Of a stretch of 64,000 nt of DNA, positions 53,301 through 63,560 are shown piece by piece (position 1 is the first letter of the stretch; the number at the start of each line of letters is the position of its first letter). The stretch spans positions 66,704,763 to 66,768,762 of the forward strand of contig JARDYH010000007.1 of assembly GCA_029215795.1 (NCBI GenBank). The letters run 5' to 3'. The notes beneath the pieces are model-generated. The model made no database searches and had not been told where the DNA came from. It saw nothing but the letters and a program-made list of their open reading frames with translations. Both the position numbers and the translations under genes were made by a program. The stretch comes from Anniella stebbinsi. Its lineage: Eukaryota; Chordata; Lepidosauria; Squamata; Anniellidae.

Positions 53301-56300
53301 CCCCCCCCCCCCCCGGCCAGACAGAAGGCTTTTTGTTGTTTTGGACTATTGTGTTTTTTGTCTCTTGCACAAATAATGTATGCTCATCTATCATAGAATC
53401 ATAGAATAGTAGAGTTGGAAGGGGCCTCTAAGGCCATCGAGTCCAGCCCCTTGCTCAATGCAGGAATCCACCTTAAAGCATCTATGACAGATGGCTGTCC
53501 AGCTGCCTCCTGAAGGCCTCTAGTGTAGGAGAGCCCACAATCAATGAATTGGCTAAAACTAATATAAATTAACATGCTACAAAGACTTGTTGCACTGGGC
53601 GATAGCCCCATAGGAGCAGAGAGCGACCTGCTCCAGCCAGAAGCCCCACGCAGCCCACATGCCCTGGCCTCCTCCAGCCCAGCCCAGCCCAGCCCAGCCC
53701 TCTACCCTCACCCGCATCTGGAGGTTGCCGATTCCTCTCAATCTTCCTTATATCATCTAATGTGATGCCATCTTCGCTGAAGAGCCCGCCGTGCATTATC
53801 TGAGGGAGAGGAGAAAGAATAGCCAGGATCAGCAGGAATATTGCATCCGAGGAGCTTACACCTGCCCCCTCCGACAAGCCCAAGCTGCGGCCTCCTTACC
53901 AAGACTTTGCCGTTGATGCACTGCGCCAGAGGCAGCCACTCAAAGACTTCACTGAAGAGCTCAAACATCTGGGCTGTGTATTTGGCTTTGACCTCTCCTT
54001 CAAACCCGTAGATCTGATTCATGTTGTCCGTTTCGTGGTTTCCTAGAGGGCAGGAGGAATCAGGAGAAGCTAGAGGCCAAAAGGAAGGCTGTTTTTTGCC
54101 TGCCCCCTTCCACCAAAGAAATTTCCACAGCCACGTATTGGCGCAGGCAGGCTTTGTACAACTACACAAGTAACCCGTGAGACTGCTTTGTGCAGAAATC
54201 TCTTTCGGGGTGCCGACGAAGCTGTGCTGGTTCTGCCTCACAGACTGCCTTCCAGAAATAATGGAATGTCGCCGTGAAGTACCCAGCCAGTGGGGCCTTC
54301 TCTGCAGTGGCACCCACCCTCCGAAAAACTCTCCCTCGTGAAGTTCAGAGGCAGAAAATGTGACATCTTTTAAATGCCTTCTGAAAACACACTTGCTCAT
54401 CCAGGTTTTGTAAGTAAATCAATTATGCTGATCCATGTTACTGCGCCTTCATTTTTTCCCCCCTGAAGTTGGAAGTATTTTTATGTTTTAAATATAAATG
54501 CCTTGTTTTAATGTGGTGTTTTTAAGGTTACATTTTAATACTGTGAACCGCTGAGAGATTTTACGATATTCAGTGGTATATATAAATGCCACAAATAAAC
54601 ACCACGGAGGGCGCAGGAGCGCCATGCTTCTTAGATTGGGCAATGCAACCACTATACCACACTGCCTCCCTTCCCCGGCACAAAACAGAGCCAGGAGAAT
54701 AAAACCGTATCTACTGGAGAGAAGCACAATCTCAACGAGAGGCTTACAAATGTGCATTTCCTGTGCTAAAAACCCTAACAAAAGACCTTCAAGAGAGGAG
54801 GCAGAGACAGCAGCGTGAGGCTGTTGTTTATTCATTATTATATATACAGATTTTATCTTGACAGCATCCAGGAAAGCTTATACCAAAATGAATTTGTCAA
54901 TATTTAAGGTGCCACAAGACTTTTGTTTTTTGTTTCGTTTTTTAAGGAACTAGATAAAGAGAAGGCAAAACTGGTCCGTGGATAGATGGACGGACACCCT
55001 GCCCCTTCTTTGCCTGCTGAGCTTTTCGTGAGGCGGCCCTTACCTCGAAGTAGGTGGAAATGATCCGGATAGAGCAGCTTAAAACCGAAGAGCGTTAATA
55101 TCACCTCCACGGAGAAGGAGCCACGGTCAACAAAATCCCCGTTGAATATCTACGGTGGGGAAGGGGCTACGATCAGGAAAAAAAAGCACTGTCCCGTTGG
55201 GAAACTTCAACCTTTCTGTGGCGGGTCCGTATGTGGTGGTTTGGTTCCCCTAGTTTCCTGTCTCCCACCCTGTGACTTGGGAGGCTCTTTCGTTTCAAGA
55301 CATGCTGCGCCTCACCCAGAGCTGATGGGAAGGAAGCCAAGATCCACACAAACCCAAGGACGGGGTGACAGGAGGTAGGCTGAGACGCATGGATAGCTAG
55401 ATGCCAAAGGTGGGCTTATGCTGACTGCAATTACAAAAGCAACTGAGTGGGCCGCTACACAGGTCATGCCAATTCCTGGGTTGTTTAACCTCGGAACTGG
55501 TGGGGCCGCATGGCAGCGAGCAAGCTGCCTCCTGTGTGCTCATCCCTTCCATTTTCAATCAACTGTAATCAACAACTGAGCATTGCTGACATCCAAACCC
55601 AGGACTCTGGGTTGTTTAGGGGTAAACAAACTAGAGTTTAACCCAACAACAAACCACAGGTGGTTATTGGTGAAATTCTGGGTTGTTAAACCTTTGAACA
55701 ACCCAGAATTCCAGGTTTGGGCATTACAACAAGAAGTCAGGGATGGTGTATTCCTGGGTTGTTGTTTACAGTTGATTGAAAGTGGAAGCAATGACGTGTG
55801 GGAGGCAGTGTGCTTGCTTGCTTGCTTTCTGCCATGCCTATTCAGAGGTTAAACAACCCAGGAATTGGCGTGATGTGCAAACCTGGTAAATATTGCTGTG
55901 CAGGGGAATAAGAGGATCCTGCCCTCAGAGCAAAAGGGGTGGCATGAAGGTCAGCTAGATGGAATTCCAGGACATTCCAACCCCAAGGGTTCTATGGCGG
56001 TTCTGCAAACAGGATCGAGTCCAGTAGCCTACGTGGACTTTTGCGGAGTCTCAGTTTTCACTTTTTGTAAAATTGTTTCTATCCTTCATGACCACAGAGA
56101 TAAATCTGAACACCTTTTGGCAAATATATGCCAATGCACTGAAGAACCAAGGGAGTTCAGGTAAGACTTCCAACCAAGAGGGGGGCAAAATTTATTCCTA
56201 GGTCAAGTATGAGGCAACTGCAGAGGATGAACCAAATTCAGTTCAACTGGGAGACACAGTTGCAGAGAGTTGATGAGACCATATGGGCTCCCAATTTCCC

Positions 56301-59300
56301 ATCTAACACATAAAAAAGAAACATTTTGGTCTCAGCTGGCCAGCTCCCTCACGCCCGACTGCCAGGAGAAGGGGGGATTTGTGGGGAAACACAAATTGCG
56401 CCTTCCACATACCCCCCCCCCCCCAAGTTGCCCTCTCTTTCCCAGGGCTCCCTTCCCTCCTTCCAGGAAGCTGTTGTATTTGCTCTTCTGCCCAGGGAGA
56501 GAAACAGCTCTCTAGCGCCTACAGCAACCCAGAAAGAATGACCAAGAAAGGATACATATGGATTCGTTTCTGATGGCAGCCCATTCAATTCAAATATATT
56601 CAGAAGGTCGTAGTACTGCCCGTGGGTGTCTCCACAGACAGTAATTTTCTCTGTCTAGAATGAAGAAACAGGAAGAGAAGGCAGGGGAAAAACAGCAGAG
56701 GAAGAGGTGTAAAGCTGAGCCAAATACGCTTATTTATAAGTGTCCCTGGGTAATTCTTCTCCCACCATTGTTTCAGTGAGGCAACCCCCGGAGAACAAGG
56801 AGGGGTGAGGGGGAAATCCTCTTTCAATTTTTCACCTCCATCACATGAACGGCTTGGCAATTGGCACAGGACTCTTTAGAGGCAATGGCTATGCTGGCAA
56901 GGGTGATGGGAGTAGCTGGCCAAAACATCCCGGGGAGCGGTAGCTTCCCAACCCCGCTTGGAAGCAGGCCACAGAATTCACAAAGACTCGGGGAAGGGGC
57001 TGCGGGCCTAGACGAAGACTCCACTCCACCTAGCAGGACCCACAGTTAGCAACGCGTGGGTGGAATTTACTTTTTTTGGTTCAGGTGACACTAGGAGCGT
57101 CTGAGTTGAGGCTTTGCCATTTTCATACGTTTCCGAAGGGCGGAAAATACAACACAGACATGCAGCTACCTTTTAAAAGACAACTAGATGATCAAAAGAG
57201 TTCCGGGGAAAAAAAGAGTATCTGGGGAGTGCCAGATTTTCCCATTTGGAAACTTCAGGCGCAAGGAGAAATACTCACCTCTTTTAACGTGCTTTCTACT
57301 AGGGTGGGGAGTTTCGATAGCATCTCTTTCGCTTGCACCAAGATCTGCAAGAGGGAAAAGAGAAGTCAGTGAGAGAGCAGACAGGGTGTGTGTGAGTGGA
57401 AAGATGAAAGAAGAGAGGTGAGTCACACTGGGTGGGTGGGGGGGGGTGGACGTCAATAAACATTCTAATAGGTATGGCTTTGATCAGCTTCAATTCTGGA
57501 AAGGGTTACAAATCTGAGATTAAATGGAATAATGTTTCATTATTATGAAATTATTACAATATTGTAACCGAAGTCTTCATGACTGGACAATTTTTCTTAA
57601 AGCGAAAGAAGAAAAGGAAAGACGTCCAGTACACCTTACTGACTAACTTCCGATAAAGCAGTTCGTAGTCTACCAAGGCTCATGCCATAATAAAATTGTT
57701 AGGCTTTAAGGCACCACAAGACGCTTCAACATTTATGGTGCAGCAGACTAGCAAAGCTACTTCTTTGGAAGTACCCAAAAGAAGACGAGGAAAGTGCATG
57801 GATCACGGTACCTACAGACTATGAAGCGGGATCCTAGTCTTCGTGGGCTTCTTCAGCCTTCCTTTTCTCCTCCCGTGACCCCCAAATTCCACCACCCTGA
57901 TCTTTCTGACCGTGAACCATTATGCAAAGAATCTGCTTTACATAAATTCTTCAAACTGACAGATTTGGAAGAGGAATCCTGCTGTTCAGACCCCGCGGAT
58001 GGCATTGTGTACAGCCACCTGCCCTTATCTGCTGTAGAAAAGTCACAAGGGCAAGGACAGTGGGAATAGACAAGAGGAACCGATGGAAACCTCACAGTGC
58101 CGAAGTGAACGCCTACAGCCCACTGGGATATAAAGTCTCTGTGAGATGAGCCTCCAATTATGGGCCAACTACAATGGTTCCCTTTCACTTCAGTTGGTTA
58201 AGGCATGAGCCCCATGAGCCTCTGGCAGCATCTCAACCTGAGGGAGGTTCACAGTCCCCTCCTTGCTGGTGCAACCAGGTCCACCTACAAAGAGGTGTCA
58301 CCGACCCTGCATCCTCTCTTTGAATCAAGGGCTTCTGCAGCCCTGGCAAAGGGGGGGAAGGGCCATGGCTTAGTGGCAGAGCCCCTGCTTGGCATGCAGA
58401 AGGTCCCAGGTTCGATCCCCAGCTACTCCAGGCAGGGCTAGAAAAGAATCCTGCCTGAAACCCTGGAGAGCCGCAGCTGCCAATCAGTGTCGACAATGCT
58501 GGGCTAGATGGACCCCTGGTCCGGCTCGGTATAAGGAAGCCCCTGTGTCCCTGTGAACGGCTCTCAAGGAAAAGAGGAGGAAGGTTTACCTGATAGGCAC
58601 ATTTCCTGTGGAGCTTCTTTTGATCCTTGTACCACTGCATTAACTCCTCCATGAACTCAGGCGTCACTTTCCCGTTGTCCAGCTTTGGCCCGCTGTATTC
58701 GTCCTCAATGGCTGAGGAAAGCAGAAAGAGCCGAAAGGCTGAGGTGAGCAAGAGGCAAACGGGACCTAGCTTTGCCCACAGGTTCTGGCCTTTGACAGGC
58801 GAATTGGCGGCCTCACAGGGAAGCCCCAGAGGAAGAATGCTTCTTTTGCCTGCCCTCGCCTTCACCTGTCACAAATGGCCATGGGCCAACAGGATCTGGG
58901 CACCTTAACGTCTTCCTTTCAATGACTTCAGGACGTGAGGGGAATCAGGCCTGCTGCCTTATCACTTAGAGAGTGCTTCCTCCCTTGTTCCAGCGCAAGG
59001 GTCTCTTTCCAGCGGGCCAATAGCTTTAAGAGCTTTTAAACCTTCTGTTCTACATCGCCTCATCTGCTGGAGTAATGCTCCACATTCTGGGGCACAAGCT
59101 CAGGGACCCAAGGGTCAGCCCTGCTGGGGGGCCCCAGCCTGCATGGATTGAGAGAACACACCCAACGTTCCCTTGCAGGAGAAGACAGGCAGAGGTGGGC
59201 CAGCTGTCTTCCAGGGAAGCTTGCCCATTTTTAGTGATCTACTCATGGAGGAGTCCCTGAGGGGCTGTTCATGGACGCCACAGTTCCCTGGGACAGAGAC

Positions 59301-62184
59301 TGAAGTCCCCCGCAACAGACCATTACCAGAGTCTGGGGGAGCATCACCTGCGCAGACATTTGCTGGGGGTGAGGGAAACACATGGCCCAGGGAAGGGTAC
59401 GCAGATGTACGCCTGGAACACGCTGCTCCCACAAAGTTGAGGTGCCTTGCTCAGACGCCCTCCTGTAACTAGCTTGAACCGCCAACCTCAAGGCTTCCCT
59501 GCATCTTCTTCTCCAGCTTTTTCTGAACACACAGAAGTGGGGACGTCATTTGCAGAAACCTTAAAAATTCAGCATTCACGGGCCTCCAGGAGGCGACCGT
59601 GTGATAGCTTAGTCCAGACGCTGAGATTAAGGGAGCCCTGCTCGTGCCAGCAGCTGGCCCGTTGTGAAGAACAGTCTATTTATTTTTACTGATTAAGCCT
59701 CTCTGCGCTGTGATCTATTTATGATCTGAAATTTTGATCTATTTTGGGCCCTGGCAGGAAACCTTGGCGCAGCCACCCGTGCGAAATGGCATTAGTCACC
59801 GGCGTGAGGATGGCTGGGCTCCCTTGGAAAGGAGGGATGCCGTGAGAGGCAGGAGACCTGGTCCTTCTCACGAGCAGCTGTTTCCAGCTCAGACTCTCAG
59901 CAGGTCTCTGAGCCAGTCAGAAGGGTTGCAAAGCTACCCAGGCATTAAGGGGCTTCGAGCAGCGGCCTTAACCCTGGGAGGTTAAATCCTGTAAGAGTAG
60001 TCTCATATTGTCCTCTGTGGCCTTTGTTTCAAGTCTCTGTACCCCTGTTCCTTGTTTACAGGTTTTGGTTCCCCGTTCAGACAGTGTTTTGGAGAACCCT
60101 GGATATTCCAGTGGAAAGATCAATAGCAGCAAAGAAGCTCGCCTATTTTCTCACAATGTTAGCTGGGGTGGGGGGAGAGATCAGGTGTTTTCCAGAGCAC
60201 ACAGAGCTAGAATGAATTCTAGCAGACCAAGGCAAACCTTGGAACATGCCCCAGATTCCTTTGCAATTAGCGGGAGTTCCATGACAGATACACAGGGATT
60301 CTTCAAGGGCAGGTCAATGTCGAAAGGATATTCTGAGCATAGAATGTTTGAGAGCCGCTGTTCACGAATCCAACAGCAAAGGTATCTACTGATACAACTA
60401 CTCTGACAGCCCTGGGCAAAAGCTGGAGACTAGCAGGAAGTGCAGGAGACAACACCTTCATTGGTGAGCACTGCCCCAAATCAGGGAACAAGCAAGGGAT
60501 GCTGGGTAACCGGGCCCTCGGCATCACATTCCAGGGGAAGGGCACAGAAGGGCTTGTTCCGGCCCCCAGCAACTCTCTTCCTTTGCCCCTGAATGTTGCC
60601 ATGTGGATTCGGTCTCCTCACTGAGCAGGCCCAAAACGCCCATCAGGATTGTGAATGCCAGCCGCGTTAGCACGGGGGGGGGGGGGGGGGGGCTGATTAA
60701 GTCCCTCTGAAGCCAAGAGAAGGCATGCAGCTGCCCTCAAGGTCTCAGTCGCCTTGGGGCACGCTGCCTCCAGTCACTCCAAAGCCCCCCTCACTACACT
60801 ACAGTTGAGCTTAGCCAAAAGGCCCCTTCAAAACTCCTTTGAACAGTCCATCCCCCATCCCCGCCCAGCCACAACTCACTCATGCTCTCTATGTCCAGGG
60901 AGTCCACCACAGACCGCTTGTGCTCATCGCTGGCAATGGCCCGCTCGAACGCCTTCTGCTTCACGATCTTGTTGCACTCCTGGTACTTCATCTTGGCATC
61001 CTTATCGTTTGGCTTCACCTTGACAACCTGGCCAAAAGGGGTGGGGGTGGGGAGAGAGGAGCTAGATATATTTACACGTAATGTAAATTCTTGTAAACTC
61101 GTAGTTGTGCATTTCCATGTAATACCATCTCTATGTCCCTTTCCCCCTCTCACGCATACGTTCCCAGGCTCGTTCACAACTGACACACACCGTTCACACT
61201 CATATGGAGTTACCTAACACTCTAGTTGTGGTGTCTATTCCCTCATTTGCTGAATCCCTCCCGGCCTTCAATGCAGAGCCCCATCTGTGTCTAGGTGTTG
61301 CCAGTTTTTTAAACTTCTGAGCAATTTGAATGTTCATAAACATTCTGTCACACCTCAGCACTCGAGCCAATGGCTAGGATAGGTTCATGTCAGTCATCTC
61401 AGGATACAACGCACAGCCAAGAGCTATGAAGATTTCAAACACTGCAGTCTGCATTTACTTAGGGGTTTGGTATTTCAATTTTTGTACATTTATCTGATTT
61501 TGCATGGAATACTGGGAGTTGTAGTTCAAATTCTTAGCGAACTGGACTTGGAAACAGAATGGGGACAGGGGCCTTCTCTCACTTTACACTGGAGTTTGGA
61601 GAACATTAAAAAATCAGGAATCTTTCACACTGCTCAGGAGACTCCTGCTATTTCTTACTTTCGCCACACCCTAGAGCAACCTTCCCCAATGTGGTGCCTT
61701 CCAGATCTTTTGGATTTTAATTCTCATTAGCCCCGGTCGGTATGGCCGAGATTCAGGAATGCTGGGAGTTGCAGTCTAGTAAAATCTGTAGACCCCCTAA
61801 TGCATTATTCAAAGCTAGCTATGAATTTGCAATTTCACTCCATGCAAATCAACCCATTTCCCCCTAGTTGTGGCAATCTGAGATGCTTAAGAAGAGTGAG
61901 GAAAACCATATGTGCCTCCTCCTCCTCCTCCTCCCCCCTTACCGTCTCATAGTCCCGCAAGGCTGCCTTGAACTTGCCCAGGGCCATGCTGCTGGTGGCC
62001 CGCCTGTAATAGCCTTTGATGTATTTCTTGTCCAGCTCAATGGACTTGGTGGCGTCAGCCAGGGCATAGCCATAGCATTCTGTCCGCAGGTAGGCCAGGC
62101 TCCGGTTGCCATAATAGATGGCATTGCTGGGGTTCAGTTCAATGGCCTGGGTGTAAAACTTCACGGCATTCTCGTAGTCCTTTG
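48721..62184 (-). CDS. PPP5C: Serine/threonine protein phosphatase 5, exons 2-13 (exon 1 outside)
   Basis: PPP5C is a PPP-family phosphatase with an autoinhibitory N-terminal TPR domain that binds the HSP90 C-terminus. Twelve exons with consistent phases encode 459 residues, the same number as human residues 41-499. The TPR part is in exons 2-3 ('[20 protein letters not shown]', '[15 protein letters not shown]'). The catalytic part keeps every metal and catalytic motif: '[13 protein letters not shown]', '[12 protein letters not shown]', '[16 protein letters not shown]', '[10 protein letters not shown]', '[14 protein letters not shown]' and 'VFSAPNYCDQMGNKG'. The C-terminus ends '[11 protein letters not shown]'. 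Exon 1, about 40 residues with its CpG promoter, must lie right of 64000. Every intron has GT-AG ends. No anomaly is seen. Confidence 0.98.
48825..49372 (+). repeat. CR1 LINE 3' part
   Basis: The plus-strand sequence shows 'gtgtccagttctgggcacca', 'agggactgaaaggactgggc'-type wording and 'ggttggactggatggcctta', and ends 'attctcagattctatg'. It lies between PPP5C exons 12 and 13 in opposite orientation to the gene. Confidence 0.9.
49498..49579 (-). CDS. PPP5C: PPP5C exon 12
   Basis: An 82-base exon (phase 2 to 0) encodes '[20 protein letters not shown]' and 'FHQFTAV'. The first cysteine of 'PNYC' is split across the junction. Confidence 0.97.
49620..49825 (+). repeat. Sauria-type SINE
   Basis: The sequence 'gggttctagtctccgctc', 'gtgactttgggccagtcc' and 'cctcacagggttgttgtgag' occurs in the usual order, with a duplicated 'ggggtgacc' just before the B box. 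Confidence 0.75.
50355..50393. repeat. (CT)n microsatellite
   Basis: A ct run with one interruption. Confidence 0.9.
50565..50692. repeat. Palindromic MITE family A
   Basis: The left part is 'acaacaactcccgtcactgc'. The right part has 'gggagccgtagtccaacatg' and 'ggtgccagcttggggaaggc'. Confidence 0.75.
50798..50976 (-). CDS. PPP5C: PPP5C exon 11
   Basis: A 179-base exon encodes '[20 protein letters not shown]', '[20 protein letters not shown]' and '[12 protein letters not shown]'. The catalytic histidine of 'RSHE' (human H427) is present. Confidence 0.97.
51715..51755 (-). CDS. PPP5C: PPP5C exon 10
   Basis: A 41-base mini-exon (phase 1 to 0) encodes '[13 protein letters not shown]', the conserved 'DLLWSDP' substrate-groove motif of PPP phosphatases. 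Confidence 0.97.
51960..52605 (-). repeat. CR1 LINE 3' part, antisense on the plus strand
   Basis: The plus strand starts 'tagaatcataaattagtaga' and contains 'gagttggaaggggcctctaa', 'aaacatgcccagttctttca' and 'agtgtggtgcccagaactgg'. It is in the same orientation as PPP5C. Confidence 0.9.
53286..53317. repeat. Poly-C tract
   Basis: About 25 or more consecutive C residues in a PPP5C intron; on the transcribed strand this is poly-G. Confidence 0.9.
53390..53550 (-). repeat. CR1 LINE 3' terminus
   Basis: The sequence 'catagaatcatagaatagta' followed by 'gagttggaaggggcctctaa' is the very end of the same CR1 type as 51960-52605. Confidence 0.88.
53672..53700. repeat. (CCCAG)n short tandem repeat
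   Basis: Five units of 'cccag' lie 12 bases downstream of the PPP5C exon 9 donor. Confidence 0.85.
53712..53799 (-). CDS. PPP5C: PPP5C exon 9
   Basis: An 88-base exon encodes '[20 protein letters not shown]' and 'ERNRQPPDA'. The metal-binding histidine of 'MHGG' (human H352) is present. Confidence 0.97.
53900..54042 (-). CDS. PPP5C: PPP5C exon 8
   Basis: A 143-base exon encodes '[20 protein letters not shown]', '[20 protein letters not shown]' and 'CINGKVL'. The catalytic 'GNHE' is split at the exon 7/8 junction. Confidence 0.97.
54270..54605 (+). repeat. LINE 3' UTR
   Basis: The sequence 'ttttaaatgccttctgaaaa' leads to 'tactgtgaaccgctgagaga' and 'ggtatatataaatgccacaa', with an 'aataaac' end. 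Confidence 0.65.
55044..55149 (-). CDS. PPP5C: PPP5C exon 7
   Basis: A 106-base exon encodes '[20 protein letters not shown]' and '[15 protein letters not shown]'. The metal ligands of 'GDFVDRG' (human D271) are present. Confidence 0.97.
55465..55872. mobile_element. Long foldback DNA transposon, 408 bases, palindromic over its length
   Basis: The termini 'catgccaattcctgggttgt' and 'acaacccaggaattggcgtg' are inverted repeats with one mismatch in the outer 28 bases. The interior arms also pair: 'caatcaactgtaatcaacaa' on the left with 'ttgtttacagttgattgaaa' on the right. It lies in the PPP5C intron between exons 6 and 7. No ORF is inside. Confidence 0.85.
56556..56654 (-). CDS. PPP5C: PPP5C exon 6
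   Basis: A 99-base, 33-codon exon encodes '[20 protein letters not shown]' and '[13 protein letters not shown]'. 'GDTHG' supplies the first metal ligands (human D242, H244). One Tyr replaces the human Phe in 'GQFYD'. Confidence 0.98.
57279..57344 (-). CDS. PPP5C: PPP5C exon 5
   Basis: A 66-base exon encodes '[20 protein letters not shown]' and 'KE', the helical entry into the catalytic domain. Confidence 0.96.
58360..58552 (+). repeat. tRNA-derived SINE, second family
   Basis: The head is 'ggccatggcttagtggcaga', the B box 'caggttcgatccccagc', and the body contains 'gccaatcagtgtcgacaatg' and 'gctgggctagatggacccct'. Confidence 0.85.
58590..58711 (-). CDS. PPP5C: PPP5C exon 4
   Basis: A 122-base exon encodes '[20 protein letters not shown]' and '[20 protein letters not shown]', the linker between the TPR and catalytic domains. 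Confidence 0.97.
60676..60693. repeat. Poly-G tract
   Basis: A run of about 18 G residues in PPP5C intron 3. Confidence 0.9.
60880..61027 (-). CDS. PPP5C: PPP5C exon 3
   Basis: A 148-base exon encodes '[20 protein letters not shown]', '[20 protein letters not shown]' and 'VDSLDIESM', the third TPR and the following helix. Confidence 0.97.
61675..61792. repeat. Palindromic MITE family A
   Basis: The left arm is 'caaccttccccaatgtggtg' and the inverted core 'atgctgggagttgcagtcta'. Confidence 0.7.
61943..62184 (-). CDS. PPP5C: PPP5C exon 2: TPR1 (part), TPR2 and TPR3 (part)
   Basis: A 242-base exon (phase 1 to 0) encodes '[20 protein letters not shown]', '[20 protein letters not shown]' and '[20 protein letters not shown]'. 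The HSP90-clamp positions 'NRSLAYL' and 'KGYYRRA' are conserved. Confidence 0.98.
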
Positions 62185-62569
62185 CTGGGAGGAGAGGGAG
62201 GGAGGGAGGGAAGCCATAAAAGGAGTCATTAGCAGAGGGCAATCCAAAGCCACAGGACCCAAAGAGGCAACTAAATGAAGGCTGTGTTCGCACACACAAA
62301 GGTGCAGCATGTGATTCTGTGCCGTGGCTGCTGTTCTGTGCCATTTACACACAGGAGTACATTTCACATGAAGAGTCAAGGACTGCAGAGAAATCAGGTC
62401 AGGATATCCCAGAGTTCTCCTTTCCTCTGCTTTGTCAAGAGGAAGAAATGTTCTGACAGGATCAGCAGAGGGAGGGCTACTCTGGAACTGTTCACCTAGC
62501 AAACAAGTACAAAGGTACACATTCAAGTGACATTAAACTCTGTCTACGCACAACCCAAGGCCGATGGCA

Positions 62570-62672
62570 GGGGGTGGGCAACTTGTTTTGGCTTCCAACT
62601 CTCATCATCCCTAGCTAGCATCGCCAATGGGGAGTTGGAGCCAACGCATCAGGAAGGCCAGAAGTGGCCTGC
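62570..62672. repeat. Palindromic MITE family A, degenerate
   Basis: The sequence contains 'tccaactctcatcatcccta' and 'gccaatggggagttggagcc'. Confidence 0.55.
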
Positions 62673-63004
62673 CCCTGCCTTAGTTCAAGCAGACACTTGC
62701 ATTTCCAAAGAGAATCAGGGAAGGCCTTCTGATGGGCCCTCCACACCCTTCTCCTCTTCCTTCCTCAATGGAGTCCCGATGGAGGATGGGGAGGGGGACT
62801 CTTCTTTCTTTCCCTTTATGTTCAGGTTGCAATCCTGTACATGTTTACCTGAGAGTAAGTCCCCCTGAACTCAATGGGACCTACTTCTGAGTACACATGC
62901 TGTCAGACAGATCTTGGAGGTCAATGAGACCAGGGAAGGAAAGAGCTGCTCTCGCTTGGGGCACCTGGGACGGGCATCCTCTCATGGACAAACAATCCAG
63001 TAGG

Positions 63005-63097
63005 TCAGCCTTCCCAATCTAGGGCTCTCCATGCTGGCTGGGGAGGGTGGGTGCTGTACCCCCAACACATCTGGAGAGCACCAGGCTGGGGAAAACT
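63005..63097. repeat. Palindromic MITE family A, rearranged
   Basis: The sequence contains 'agccttcccaatctagggct' and 'ggagagcaccaggctgggga'. Confidence 0.6.
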
Positions 63098-63189
63098 GCA
63101 CGAGACATATGTACTTTGCTTTAAGGAGTAGTATGTACTCAAATCCTACAACCTTTTTCCAAGGACATATTCAAAATCACATTTTGTGG

Positions 63190-63560
63190 ATTATTTATTT
63201 GGATCCCGCCTTTCTGCCAAAAATGGCACTCAAGGGGGTTTACAGAAACAAATAAAATTTATTAAAACAATGCATTAAAAATACAATAAAAACAAAGCAA
63301 TGACAGAATAAAAACAGCACCCAAGACCTGTAGGGCTTTATAGGTCATGGCCGGCACTTTCAATCCCGCCTGGAAATAGACCAGCAGCCAGTGAAGCTGT
63401 TTTAACAATAGCTCTAATCAGCCCTGGTCAACAATCTGGCTGCAGCATTCTGGACCAGCTGAAGTTTCTGAACAGTTTTTGAAGGCAGCCCCATATAGAG
63501 CGCACTACAGTAGTCCAAATGGGATGTAACCAAGCATATGTGGCCATGGCCAGATCAGAC
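63190..63560 (+). repeat. LINE-derived block
   Basis: The sequence runs 'tagggctttataggtcatgg', 'agcagccagtgaagctgttt', 'ctgcagcattctggaccagc' and 'gcgcactacagtagtccaaa'. It is related to 44050-44640. Confidence 0.7.

Noticed and set aside
53380..53560. A conserved element next to PPP5C exon 9
   Set aside because: The sequence is the terminal part of a CR1 LINE also present at 51960-52605, so the similarity is repeat-derived.
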